Below are positions 11,067 to 18,501 of a stretch of DNA of 64,000 bases, one piece after another (the stretch's first letter is position 1; each line of letters starts with the position of its first letter). Where the stretch lies: positions 150,068 to 214,067 of the forward strand of contig NZ_JAPNLJ010000012.1 of NCBI RefSeq assembly GCF_026627445.1. Reading direction: 5' to 3'. This stretch comes from Streptomyces sp. H27-H1 (GTDB lineage: Bacteria > Actinomycetota > Actinomycetes > Streptomycetales > Streptomycetaceae). Position numbers and translations under genes: made by a program. The notes under the pieces were generated by a model. The model was not told the DNA's origin. It saw only the letters and a list, made by a program, of their open reading frames with translations, and searched no databases.

Positions 11067-11139
11067 CGTGATCCCCCATGTGTTTTCCTGGCGATAAGCG
11101 CACGACTGTCCGTGCGCGGGGGACATGGGGAGAACGAGA

Positions 11140-12366
11140 GTGAACCTGCAGCCGATACTCGGCCGCGCCCGGACGGGTCTGCCGGCCCTTCTGCTGGGCG
11201 CGGCCCTGCTGTTCACCAGCGCGTGCAGCGGCGGTGGCAACGGTGGGGGCGCCGGCGGGAGCGGTGGGGGAGACGGGGGTACCGGCACGACCGGTACCGA
11301 GGCGTCGAAGGCCGTCGTGAACGTCAAGCCGGACGACGGGTCCAAGGAGGTCGCGACCAGCGGCATCCTGAAGATAACCAGCACCGGCGGCAAGCTCACC
11401 ACGGTGACGGTCGCCGACACCAAGGGCAACGCGGTGGAGGGCAAGCTCGCCGAGGACGGCGCGAGCTGGGAGCCCGCCCGCAACCTCGCCGCCGCCACCG
11501 AGTACAAGGTGCACGCGGTGGCCAAGGACGAGGCCGGCCGGGAGTCCGCGAAGGACACCGCCTTCACCACCCTCACGCCCGCCAACACCTTCATCGGCCA
11601 GTACACGCCCGAGGACGGTTCGACGGTCGGCGTGGGCATGCCGGTCTCGATCAACTTCTCCCGTGGCATCACCAACCCCGAGGCCGTCGAGAAGGCCATC
11701 ACGGTGACGGCCGAGCCGGCCGCCCGGGTCGAGGGCCACTGGTTCGGCAACGACCGCCTGGACTTCCGCCCCGAGAAGTACTGGGCCGCGGGCACCACGG
11801 TCACCCTCAAGCTCGCGCTCGACGGAGTCGAGGGCCGTCCGGGGGTCTACGGCAAGCAGACCCGTACGGTCACCTTCAAGGTCGGCCGCTCCCAGGTCAC
11901 CACGGTCGACGCCGCCGAGCACCAGATGAGCGTGGTCCGCGACGGCACGGAGATCAAGAACATCCCGATCACCGCCGGCGCCCCCTCGAACACCACGTAC
12001 AACGGGCAGATGGTCATCAGCGAGAAGTACAAGGTGACCCGGATGAACGGCGCCACCGTCGGCTTCGGCGGGGAGTACGACATCTCCGACGTTCCGCACG
12101 CGATGCGGCTGACCACCTCCGGCACCTTCGTCCACGGCAACTACTGGGCCTCGTCCGGCACGTTCGGCTCGGAGAACGTCAGCCACGGCTGCGTGGGCCT
12201 CAAGGACGTCCGCGGCGCCGGTGACGGCAGCCAGCCCGCGGCCTGGTTCTTCAACGAGTCGCTGATCGGCGACGTGGTCATCGTGAAGAACTCCAAGGAC
12301 AAGACGGTCGCCCCGGACAACGGCCTCAACGGCTGGAACATGGACTGGGCGGACTGGATCAAGTAG
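11140..12366 (+). CDS. L,D-transpeptidase lipoprotein (Ig-like + YkuD domains), copy 3
   Basis: Secreted lipoprotein L,D-transpeptidase (408 aa from the chosen start), paralogous to the gene at 6530 along its whole length. It has a signal peptide with lipobox ending TSAC, a Gly/Ser-rich spacer, two Ig-like domains (about 50-245), and a YkuD domain with HGNYWASSGTFGSENVSHGC; the catalytic Cys is about residue 351. Both copies share the C-terminal KTVAPDNGLxGWNM segment. I take GTG 11140 because GGGGAG lies 7 bases upstream; an in-frame ATG at 11125 is the alternative. A candidate SigE promoter lies upstream and a strong hairpin downstream, so it is probably monocistronic. Confidence 0.92.
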   Translation: MNLQPILGRARTGLPALLLGAALLFTSACSGGGNGGGAGGSGGGDGGTGTTGTEASKAVVNVKPDDGSKEVATSGILKITSTGGKLTTVTVADTKGNAVEGKLAEDGASWEPARNLAAATEYKVHAVAKDEAGRESAKDTAFTTLTPANTFIGQYTPEDGSTVGVGMPVSINFSRGITNPEAVEKAITVTAEPAARVEGHWFGNDRLDFRPEKYWAAGTTVTLKLALDGVEGRPGVYGKQTRTVTFKVGRSQVTTVDAAEHQMSVVRDGTEIKNIPITAGAPSNTTYNGQMVISEKYKVTRMNGATVGFGGEYDISDVPHAMRLTTSGTFVHGNYWASSGTFGSENVSHGCVGLKDVRGAGDGSQPAAWFFNESLIGDVVIVKNSKDKTVAPDNGLNGWNMDWADWIK

Positions 12367-12388
12367 TTCCGTTCCTCGAGCAGTACAT

Positions 12389-12425
12389 CGTGGCCCGGCG
12401 CTGTGACCCACAGCACCGGGCCACG
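12389..12425 (+). terminator. Intrinsic terminator-like hairpin
   Basis: Arms CGTGGCCCGGCGCTGTG and CACAGCACCGGGCCACG (17 bp, one mismatch) with a 3-base loop, 22 bases after the L,D-transpeptidase stop. No T-run follows, as is usual in Streptomyces. Confidence 0.75.
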
Positions 12426-12453
12426 ACGGGTTAACCGGCGCTAACCTTCCCGT

Positions 12454-13221
12454 ATGACCATCTCTCTCGAAGTCTCCGAAGGCGTCGGCGTCATCCGGCT
12501 GGACCGGCCGCCCATGAACGCCCTGGACATCGCCACCCAGGACCGGCTGGGCGAGCTCGCCGCGGAGGCGACCGGCCGGGCCGACGTCCGCGCGGTCGTC
12601 ATCTACGGCGGCGAGAAGGTGTTCGCGGCCGGCGCGGACATCAAGGAGATGCAGACGATGGACCACGCGGCCATGGTCGCCCGGTCCCGCGGGCTGCAGG
12701 ACGCCTTCACCGCCGTGGCCAGGATCCCCAAGCCCGTGGTCGCGGCCGTCACCGGCTACGCCCTGGGCGGCGGGTGCGAGTTGGCGCTGTGCGCCGACTA
12801 CCGGATCGCCGCCGACAACGCCAAGCTCGGCCAGCCCGAGATCCTCCTCGGCCTGATCCCCGGCGCGGGCGGCACCCAGCGGCTGTCCCGGCTGATCGGC
12901 CCCTCCAAGGCCAAGGACCTCATCTTCACCGGCCGCATGGTCAAGGCCGACGAGGCCCTGTCCCTCGGCCTGGTGGACCGCGTCGTGCCGGCCGCCGAGG
13001 TGTACGAGCAGGCCTACGCGTGGGCCGCGAAGCTGGCGCAGGGCCCGGCCCTCGCGCTGCGCGCCGCCAAGGAGTGCGTGGACGCGGGGCTGGAGAGCGA
13101 CATCGACACCGGGCTGACCATTGAACGGGGCTGGTTCGCGGGCCTGTTCGCCACTGAGGACCGTGAGCGCGGGATGCGCAGCTTCGTGGAGGAGGGGCCG
13201 GGTAAGGCCAAGTTCCTTTAG
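12454..13221 (+). CDS. Enoyl-CoA hydratase/isomerase family protein
   Basis: Crotonase-fold enzyme (255 aa) expected to hydrate trans-2-enoyl-CoA in fatty acid or related acyl-CoA degradation. The CoA/oxyanion segment AAGADIKEM (about 58-66) and the active-site block ALGGGCELAL...GQPEILLGLIPGAGG are intact. Both catalytic glutamates of the hydratase subgroup are present (E109 in GGGCE, E129 in QPE), so true hydratase activity is likely rather than only isomerase activity. The length is typical. The ATG start follows a short leader after the preceding terminator. It stands alone, with no other beta-oxidation genes adjacent, so the pathway is unspecified. Confidence 0.92.
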   Translation: MTISLEVSEGVGVIRLDRPPMNALDIATQDRLGELAAEATGRADVRAVVIYGGEKVFAAGADIKEMQTMDHAAMVARSRGLQDAFTAVARIPKPVVAAVTGYALGGGCELALCADYRIAADNAKLGQPEILLGLIPGAGGTQRLSRLIGPSKAKDLIFTGRMVKADEALSLGLVDRVVPAAEVYEQAYAWAAKLAQGPALALRAAKECVDAGLESDIDTGLTIERGWFAGLFATEDRERGMRSFVEEGPGKAKFL

Positions 13222-13269
13222 GCGTCCCCCCTGTGGGTGGTTTAGCCAGGACTTAAGGGAGCCTTAAGG

Positions 13270-13406
13270 AGAAACGGTGATCCACTCTGGGTGACTATCG
13301 TTCAGCGGTGCGTCACCGCAGGTCAGGGCCCGGGTGGCGGCCCTCCGATTGCCAATCGCATATGCCAGGGCGACCCCTCGGGATCCAGAATCCCGGGGGG
13401 TCTTTT
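13270..13406 (+). ncRNA. Candidate structured small RNA or structured 3' UTR
   Basis: This non-coding stretch between the enoyl-CoA hydratase and an ATPase gene can form three consecutive hairpins: GCGGTG-CGT-CACCGC (13305-13319), AGGGCC-N8-GGCCCT (about 13325-13344), and a 13-bp terminator hairpin followed by TTTT (13372-13406). Its 5' end is uncertain; a perfect inverted repeat CTTAAGG-GAG-CCTTAAG lies at 13252-13268 just upstream. A U-tract terminator is uncommon in Streptomyces mRNAs and common on sRNAs. I do not recognise the sequence as a named family. Confidence 0.35.
13372..13406 (+). terminator. Rho-independent terminator with T-run
   Basis: GACCCCTCGGGAT (13372-13384), a 5-base loop, ATCCCGGGGGGTC (13390-13402), then TTTT. 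This is the only clear hairpin-plus-T-run terminator in the window; it ends either the hydratase mRNA or a separate small RNA. Confidence 0.8.
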
Positions 13407-13453
13407 CCTTCGGAACGCCCCGAACGGCCGTACCGGCCCTCCATGATGGGTGC

Positions 13454-13957
13454 ATGGCGGGTCTGGAGGGTGTGGAACAGCCGCGGCGGCGCAGCAGCGC
13501 TTCCGCCCTACGGTTCACGGCGGCCTTGGAGGACGAACAGGGCCTCAAAGCACTGGAGTTGTACGGTAATCCGGCCGAGGCGGAAGTGACGCTGCCGTCC
13601 ATGCCGGAGTCGGCGAGCACCGCCCGCCGGCTCACCCAGTGCGTGGCCGTGCGCCTGTGGGGCCTCCCGCCGCAGATCGCCGAGCACGCGGTCCTGCTGG
13701 TCTCGGAGCTCGTGGGCAATGCCGTCCGGCACACCGGAGCCCGCTCCTTCGGTTTACGGATGCTCAGGCGGCGCGGCTGGATCCGGGTGGAGGTGCGCGA
13801 CCCCTCGCGCGGGCTGCCCTGCCTGATGCCGGTCCACGAGATGGACACCACCGGCCGCGGACTCTTCCTCGTCGACAAGCTCTCGGATCGCTGGGGCGCG
13901 GACCTGCTGCCGCGCGGCAAGATCACCTGGTTCGAGATGCGGGTGGCGGACCGCTGA
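13454..13957 (+). CDS. ATP-binding regulatory protein (anti-sigma factor / SpoIIAB-RsbW-like HATPase)
   Basis: Small cytoplasmic GHKL-ATPase domain protein (167 aa), a family abundant in Streptomyces and related to the anti-sigma kinases SpoIIAB and RsbW. The N-box LLVSELVGNAVRHT (E...N) and the G2-type loop TTGRGLFLVDKLSDRWG are present. The G1 box is degenerate (VRDPSRGLP instead of DxGxG). There is no histidine-kinase dimerisation domain. ATG 13454 is the best start, though its ribosome site is weak, and the frame is open upstream. No anti-anti-sigma or sigma gene is adjacent, so its partner is unknown. It is followed by a hairpin terminator. Confidence 0.82.
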   Translation: MAGLEGVEQPRRRSSASALRFTAALEDEQGLKALELYGNPAEAEVTLPSMPESASTARRLTQCVAVRLWGLPPQIAEHAVLLVSELVGNAVRHTGARSFGLRMLRRRGWIRVEVRDPSRGLPCLMPVHEMDTTGRGLFLVDKLSDRWGADLLPRGKITWFEMRVADR

Positions 13958-13994
13958 GCACGCACCGCGCAACGCCTGGCACCCCGGAATGCCA

Positions 13995-14034
13995 GAAACC
14001 CCCTGTCGCCGTTGTGGGGCGCTGCGGGGGTTTC
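13995..14034 (+). terminator. Terminator-like hairpin
   Basis: GAAACCCCC (13995-14003) pairs with GGGGGTTTC (14026-14034), with further possible pairing inside the loop, 38 bases after the ATPase stop. Confidence 0.6.
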
Positions 14035-14040
14035 ATGGAT

Positions 14041-14359
14041 CTGCCGAGGATCGAAGGGGGTGTGATCCTCGGCAGGGGACTTCGCTCGGGTCAAGGGGAA
14101 GTCGTGATTCCGACTATGGCAGACGAGGGACCAAATGCCAAAAGTCCCAAGTTGGACATAAGTGTGCATATCCTAAGACTTTCTACCTAAATCTTAGGTG
14201 AGATGGGCCACTGGCCTCGTAATCAGTGAATAAAAATCGACCGCTCTGAGTGAATCGTTGATCACATAGCGGACAGCGGCCTCGTGGTGCCGGTTCGACC
14301 GAAGGTCCCGAATTGGGTCAATCAGTACCTGGGCGGGCATCCACCTCTTAAATGGGCGG
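14041..14359. other. AT-rich gene-free leader with two inverted repeats
   Basis: No gene seen. The stretch holds a perfect 12-bp inverted repeat, CTGCCGAGGATC (14041-14052) with GATCCTCGGCAG (14064-14075), which could be a second terminator or an operator. A 7-bp repeat follows, CCTAAGA (14172-14178) with TCTTAGG (14192-14198). From about 14150 to 14270 the composition is strikingly AT-rich for this genome (for example GAATAAAAATCGA), as expected for a regulatory or promoter region serving the deacetylase-like operon. Confidence 0.5.
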
Positions 14360-15169
14360 GTGCTCTGCTACCCGGACCGCCGATCCGCTCTCCGTGCCGG
14401 CGCGGTGGTCGCCGTCGGCGCCCTCTCCGCCGCCTGTGGCACGGATGCCCGTACCGCCCCCGGACCGTCCGCTTCAGGGACGGCTCCCGCGGCCCCCGCC
14501 AAGGCCGCCCCGGACAAACCGGCGGCCCCGGCCAAGGCGGCCCCCGCCCCGCGCCGGTTCGCGGGGCAGCCCGTGGAGATCGGGCACGGCCCCCGCGGCC
14601 GGCCGGACGTCGCGCTCACCTTCCACGGCAACGGCGACCCCGCCATCGCCAAGGCGGTGCTCGCCGAGGCGGAGCGGGCGGGCGCGCGGGTCACCGTACT
14701 GGCCATCGGGACCTGGCTCGACGCCCACCCGGAGATGGCCCGCCGGATCCTGGACGGCGGCCACGAACTCGGCAACCACACCCGGCGCCACCTCGCGATC
14801 AACGCCATGTCCGAGGAGGAGGCGTACGCCGAGATCACCGGCTGCGCCGACCGGCTCAAACGGCTGACCGGATCCATCGGGACCTGGTTCCGCCCGTCCC
14901 AGACCCAGTACGCCACCCCCCTGGTACGAAAACTGGCCCAGCGGGCGGGCTACCCGCACGTCCTCTCGTACGACGTGGACTCCCTCGACTTCACCTCACC
15001 CGGTGCCGCGGCCGTCGTCCGCACCGTCATCGGCACGATCCAAGGCGGATCGGTGGTGAGCCTGCACTTCGGCTACGCGGACACGGTCGACGCGATGCCA
15101 CCCCTCCTCGACGAACTCGCACGCCGCAAACTGCGCGCGGTCACCACCACGGAGCTGCTGACCCCATGA
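14360..15169 (+). CDS. Polysaccharide deacetylase (NodB)-like lipoprotein with altered metal-binding motif
   Basis: Exported NodB-fold (CE4) protein (269 aa). A signal peptide ending in lipobox LSAAC (about residue 26) predicts a lipoprotein, followed by an Ala/Pro/Lys linker (30-68) and the NodB domain (about 80-265). Motif 2 is intact (H140 and H144 in NHTRRH), motif 4/5-like segments are present (YDVDSLDF, GSVVSLHFGY) and an Arg of motif 3 is visible (FRPSQ). Motif 1, normally TFDDGP, reads TFHGNG (87-92), so the catalytic-base Asp and metal-ligand Asp are replaced by His and Gly. Either the metal site is rebuilt or the protein is a non-hydrolytic binder. GTG 14360 has a weak ribosome site. 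Its stop overlaps the next start (ATGA). Confidence 0.85.
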   Translation: MLCYPDRRSALRAGAVVAVGALSAACGTDARTAPGPSASGTAPAAPAKAAPDKPAAPAKAAPAPRRFAGQPVEIGHGPRGRPDVALTFHGNGDPAIAKAVLAEAERAGARVTVLAIGTWLDAHPEMARRILDGGHELGNHTRRHLAINAMSEEEAYAEITGCADRLKRLTGSIGTWFRPSQTQYATPLVRKLAQRAGYPHVLSYDVDSLDFTSPGAAAVVRTVIGTIQGGSVVSLHFGYADTVDAMPPLLDELARRKLRAVTTTELLTP

Positions 15170-16353
15170 CGACCACCCGCCTTCCCCGCAGGGCCACCGC
15201 GCTGCTGGCCGGCCTGGCCCTCGCCGCCCTCGCCGGCTGCGGAGCAGCCGACAAGGGGCCCGCCGAGGCCCTCGGCACGAAGGGGCCCGCCGCGCCCGTC
15301 AAGGCCGTACCGGTCGCGCCGCCGGGCCTGGCCGGAATGCCGCCGCTCCTCGACCCGAACGACGTGTACGCGGCCGACCGGCCGGGCAAGCTCTCCCCGG
15401 TGGTCAAAGACTTCCCGTCCCGGGTCTACGTGCCGAACACCACCTCCAACACGGTGTCCGTCATCGACCCGGTCACGTACAAGGTCATCGACACCATTCC
15501 CGTCGGCGCCCAGCCCCAGCACGTGGTCCCCTCCTGGGACCTGAAGACCCTCTGGGTCAACAACAACCGGGGCCACACGCTCACCCCGATCAACCCGGCC
15601 ACCGGTGAAGCGGGCAAGCCCGTAGAGGTGCACGACCCGTACAACCTGTACTTCACGCCCAATGGCAAGTACGCGGTGGTCATGGCCTCGATGGACAAGG
15701 AGCTGGTCTTCCGCGATCCGCACACGATGGACCGCGTGAAAACCGTCCCGGTTACCTGTTTCGGCGTCAATCACGCGGACTTCTCTGCGGACGGCCGCTA
15801 CTTCATCGTGAGCTGCGAGTTCTCCGGTGAACTGCTCAAGGTCGACACCGAGAAGATGGAGGTCGTCGCCCAGCAGAAGCTGCCCTTCGAGGGCGCGATG
15901 CCGCAGGACGTCAAGGTCTCACCGGACGGAAAGACCTTCTACGTCGCGGACATGATGGCGCACGGCATGTGGGTGCTCGGCGGCGACAAGTTCGAGACCC
16001 CCAAGCTGCTGCCCACCGGCAAGGGCTGCCACGGCCTGTACGTCAGCCGCGACTCCAAGGAGATGTACGTCTCCAACCGGGGCGAAGGCTCCGTCTCCGT
16101 CTTCGACTTCACGCAGAACAAGCTGACGAAGAAGTGGGAGCTCCCCGACGGCGGCAGCCCCGACATGGGCGGGGTGTCCGCCGACGGCAAGGTGCTGTGG
16201 CTCTCGGGACGCTACAACTCCGAGGTCTACGCCATCGACACCGCCACCGGAAAGGAGCTCGCCAAGATCCCGGTGGGCGGCGGACCGCACGGCCTCGCGG
16301 TTTACCCGCAGCCCGGCCGCTACTCGCTCGGCCACACCGGGATCTTCCGGTAG
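15166..16353 (+). CDS. YVTN-family beta-propeller lipoprotein
   Basis: Exported seven-bladed-propeller-type protein (395 aa). The signal peptide has lipobox LAGC (about residue 25). The repeats include VYVPNTTSNTVSVIDPVTYK, LWVNNNRGHTLTPINPATG, FYVADMMAHGMWVL, MYVSNRGEGSVSVFDF and VYAIDTATGKELAKIPVGGG, the usual YncE/YVTN blade pattern. No enzymatic residues are evident; such proteins usually act as surface scaffolds or binding proteins. The start ATG overlaps the deacetylase-like gene stop by 4 bases, so the two lipoproteins are co-translated and probably act together at the membrane-wall interface. A bidirectional terminator follows. Confidence 0.88.
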   Translation: MTTTRLPRRATALLAGLALAALAGCGAADKGPAEALGTKGPAAPVKAVPVAPPGLAGMPPLLDPNDVYAADRPGKLSPVVKDFPSRVYVPNTTSNTVSVIDPVTYKVIDTIPVGAQPQHVVPSWDLKTLWVNNNRGHTLTPINPATGEAGKPVEVHDPYNLYFTPNGKYAVVMASMDKELVFRDPHTMDRVKTVPVTCFGVNHADFSADGRYFIVSCEFSGELLKVDTEKMEVVAQQKLPFEGAMPQDVKVSPDGKTFYVADMMAHGMWVLGGDKFETPKLLPTGKGCHGLYVSRDSKEMYVSNRGEGSVSVFDFTQNKLTKKWELPDGGSPDMGGVSADGKVLWLSGRYNSEVYAIDTATGKELAKIPVGGGPHGLAVYPQPGRYSLGHTGIFR

Positions 16354-16357
16354 ACGC

Positions 16358-16398
16358 GGGCGTGCCCCGGGAACTCGCACAGCTCCCGGGGCACGCCC
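16358..16398. terminator. Bidirectional terminator hairpin
   Basis: GGGCGTGCCCCGGGA (16358-16372) and TCCCGGGGCACGCCC (16384-16398), a perfect 15-bp stem with an 11-base loop, between convergent genes. Confidence 0.8.
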
Positions 16399-16418
16399 AT
16401 CCGCTCACCGCCGCCTCC

Positions 16419-17657
16419 TCACCAGGCGACGGGGAGCCGTTCCGGAAGCCGCTTGATGAAGCCGGTCCGCCATACGAGGTTCTCCGCCGGCACCGCGAGA
16501 CGCAGCTCGGGCAGCCGCTCGACCAGCACCTCCAGCGCGATCTCGGCGTGCGCCCGGCCCAGCGCGGACGCCGGGCAGAAGTGCCGGCCGGCGCCGAAGG
16601 CGAGGTTGGCGTTGGAGCTCTCGCGCTCCAGGTCCAGCTCGCCGGGGTGCTCGAAGGCCTCCGGGTCGAAGTTGGCCCCCTCCAGCAGGACGAGGACCAG
16701 CTCGCCCTCCTTGACCAGCACGTCCCCGAGCTGGATGTCCGCCATCGCGAGGCGGGGCAGGCCGTCACCGACGGACAGGTTCCAGCGGAGCAGCTCGTCC
16801 ACGGCCTTGCCCATGCGCTCCGGGTGCTTCTGCAGATACCCGATGAGCTCGGGCTTCTGCAGCAGCGCCAGGACCGCCAGGGTCAGGAACGCGGAGGTGG
16901 AGACGGCGCCGGCCCCGAAGAGCGAGACGGCGACGGTGGCGAACATGTCATCGGTAAGGTGCGCCGACTCCGGGTCCGCCTCCTTCAGCTCGGCGAATTT
17001 GCCGAGGAGCCCCGTACGCTCCTCGGCGGGCAGCGCCAGCTGCGCCTTCAACCGCTCCTCGAAGTAGCCGACGTCCTTGTACCAGTTGAGCGCCGAGTCG
17101 GCGAACGGTTCGCGCGCGGTCATGAACGCGACGTCCAGCCCCGACATCAGCCGCCGCCAGTCCTCGAACGGCACGCCCAGCACCTGGCAGTGCATGGCCG
17201 CCGAGAAGGGATCGGCGAACCCGGCCCGCAGGTCGGCGGGCCCCCCTTCGGCGAGGAGGTCGTCGATGAGCTCGCCGGCCTTCGCGCGCAGCCAGTCCTG
17301 CAGGCCCTTCTGGCGCGGATTGAGCGCCTTCATGACCGCGTTGCGCAGTCCGGCGCTGTTGATGTTGCCCATGTTGTTGACGACCTCGGGCGGGATCGTC
17401 AGCGCGTACTGGCGCGGGACGCCGGCGTTGGCCGTGTCCTTGAGGCTGAAGCGCTCGTCCTCCAGCACCTGCTTGGCCAGCGCGTAGCTGCTCACCAGCC
17501 AGGCCGGGTCCCCGGTGAGGGTCCGGACCTTCGCGACCGGCGCCTTCTCGCGCAGCCAGGTGCACTCCTCGGGCAGCACGTCACCGCGTCGCGAGAGCGG
17601 GAAGTCGATGAGGGGCTCGGCGGTCCGGCCGGTGCCCTCAAGCTGCTCGACGCTCAT
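16419..17657 (-). CDS. Cytochrome P450, CYP121-like, cyclodipeptide-tailoring
   Basis: Cytosolic haem monooxygenase (412 aa) that strongly resembles Mycobacterium tuberculosis CYP121 (Rv2276), as I recall that sequence, which couples the two Tyr rings of cyclo(Tyr-Tyr). Visible shared blocks include RTLTGDPAWLVSSYAL, IPPEVVNNMGNI, LVLVLLEGANFDPE and PERLPV. The haem-thiolate motif is FGAGRHFC (C361); the K-helix ExxR is E288-LL-R291. The I-helix reads GAGAVST, without the usual acid-alcohol pair, as in CYP121 (S253 = CYP121 S237). Conserved pocket positions are T87, N95, F178, W192 and D298; changed ones are I401/K402 where CYP121 has Q385/R386, and V296 for F280. It overlaps the cyclodipeptide synthase gene by 20 bases and almost certainly acts on its product. 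Confidence 0.93.
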   Translation of the reverse strand: MSVEQLEGTGRTAEPLIDFPLSRRGDVLPEECTWLREKAPVAKVRTLTGDPAWLVSSYALAKQVLEDERFSLKDTANAGVPRQYALTIPPEVVNNMGNINSAGLRNAVMKALNPRQKGLQDWLRAKAGELIDDLLAEGGPADLRAGFADPFSAAMHCQVLGVPFEDWRRLMSGLDVAFMTAREPFADSALNWYKDVGYFEERLKAQLALPAEERTGLLGKFAELKEADPESAHLTDDMFATVAVSLFGAGAVSTSAFLTLAVLALLQKPELIGYLQKHPERMGKAVDELLRWNLSVGDGLPRLAMADIQLGDVLVKEGELVLVLLEGANFDPEAFEHPGELDLERESSNANLAFGAGRHFCPASALGRAHAEIALEVLVERLPELRLAVPAENLVWRTGFIKRLPERLPVAW

Positions 17658-18432
17658 CGACGGTCCCTTCGGTTGGTGCGGTGTGCGCGTGCGTGTGTGC
17701 GTTGTTGTCCGGGTGGTTCGGGCTGCTCCGAGTCATTTCATCCGACTCGGGGCGTACGACGGCGTATGCCTGGTTCCTCGTCGCGCGCAGTCCCCCACCG
17801 CGTGCGAAGAGGACATCGGTCATCGGCATCTTGACGTGGTAGGCCGCCACGGAGGACGGCACGTCGAGAATGCTCGGGGTGTCGATGAAGAACGGCAGTT
17901 CGGCCGCCATGTAGTCGAAACACACCTGCAACTGCGCGTCAGTGATTGATTCACCATCCTGCAACTTGGAGCCCACAAAATGCAGGGCCATTTCCTCGCA
18001 GCCCTTGCGGAATTCGTCGTCGGTCTCCAGGAAATGGAGTACACGTCGGTGCAGGAGTTGGTAGACGGGGTTCGTCTGGAAATCCGAAAGTGCCCTCACT
18101 CGGATCTCGGCAAGCGGAGGTCCTGACTCCTCCACGCCTTTGAGAATCCGTCGCTTGACCGCCTTGATTTCCTTCGTCGCACGCTTCTCCGCGTGTTCCT
18201 GGGTGTAGCCGAAGGCGGCGAACATCCGGTCCACGTGGAGGTCTGCGTAGACGAAGTCGACCTGCGCGAAGCGGGTCGTGGCCCATCGGGCGAGGTTGGA
18301 TATGCGCTCGGAGCTGAAGTAGCTGTTTCCAGGACTCACTCCGATGAGCACATGGTCGCCATCTTCCCAGATGTTGCGGCAAGTGCGGGTGAAGGGCAAA
18401 ACTTCGAATGATGCGTCGGCTGTGATCGTCAC
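17638..18432 (-). CDS. tRNA-dependent cyclodipeptide synthase (CDPS, NYH subfamily)
   Basis: Enzyme (264 aa) that takes two aminoacyl-tRNAs and makes a cyclodipeptide (2,5-diketopiperazine). Aligned by eye to AlbC (constant offset of 4), the nucleophilic Ser is S33 in LIGVSPGNSYFS, and Y174, E178 (YMAAE), Y198 and H199 (VAAYH) match AlbC Y178, E182, Y202 and H203. N36 with Y198-H199 defines the NYH subfamily. The overall pattern (FVYADLHV, FARGGGLRATRNQAYAVV) is closest to Rv2275. P1-pocket positions read L29, G31, V61, L115, F181, A196, V200. The His/Thr-rich C-terminal tail (about 240-264) is extra. Codon use is more AT-rich than in neighbours. It is followed by an overlapping CYP121-like P450 gene. 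Confidence 0.95.
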   Translation of the reverse strand: MTITADASFEVLPFTRTCRNIWEDGDHVLIGVSPGNSYFSSERISNLARWATTRFAQVDFVYADLHVDRMFAAFGYTQEHAEKRATKEIKAVKRRILKGVEESGPPLAEIRVRALSDFQTNPVYQLLHRRVLHFLETDDEFRKGCEEMALHFVGSKLQDGESITDAQLQVCFDYMAAELPFFIDTPSILDVPSSVAAYHVKMPMTDVLFARGGGLRATRNQAYAVVRPESDEMTRSSPNHPDNNAHTHAHTAPTEGTVDERRAA

Positions 18433-18501
18433 CTGTGTGATCGCCCTTGTTGCCGCTTGTCCCTGGGAGCCCTGCGCTCCCGGTGTGGCGGCAATGTCGT
18501 T

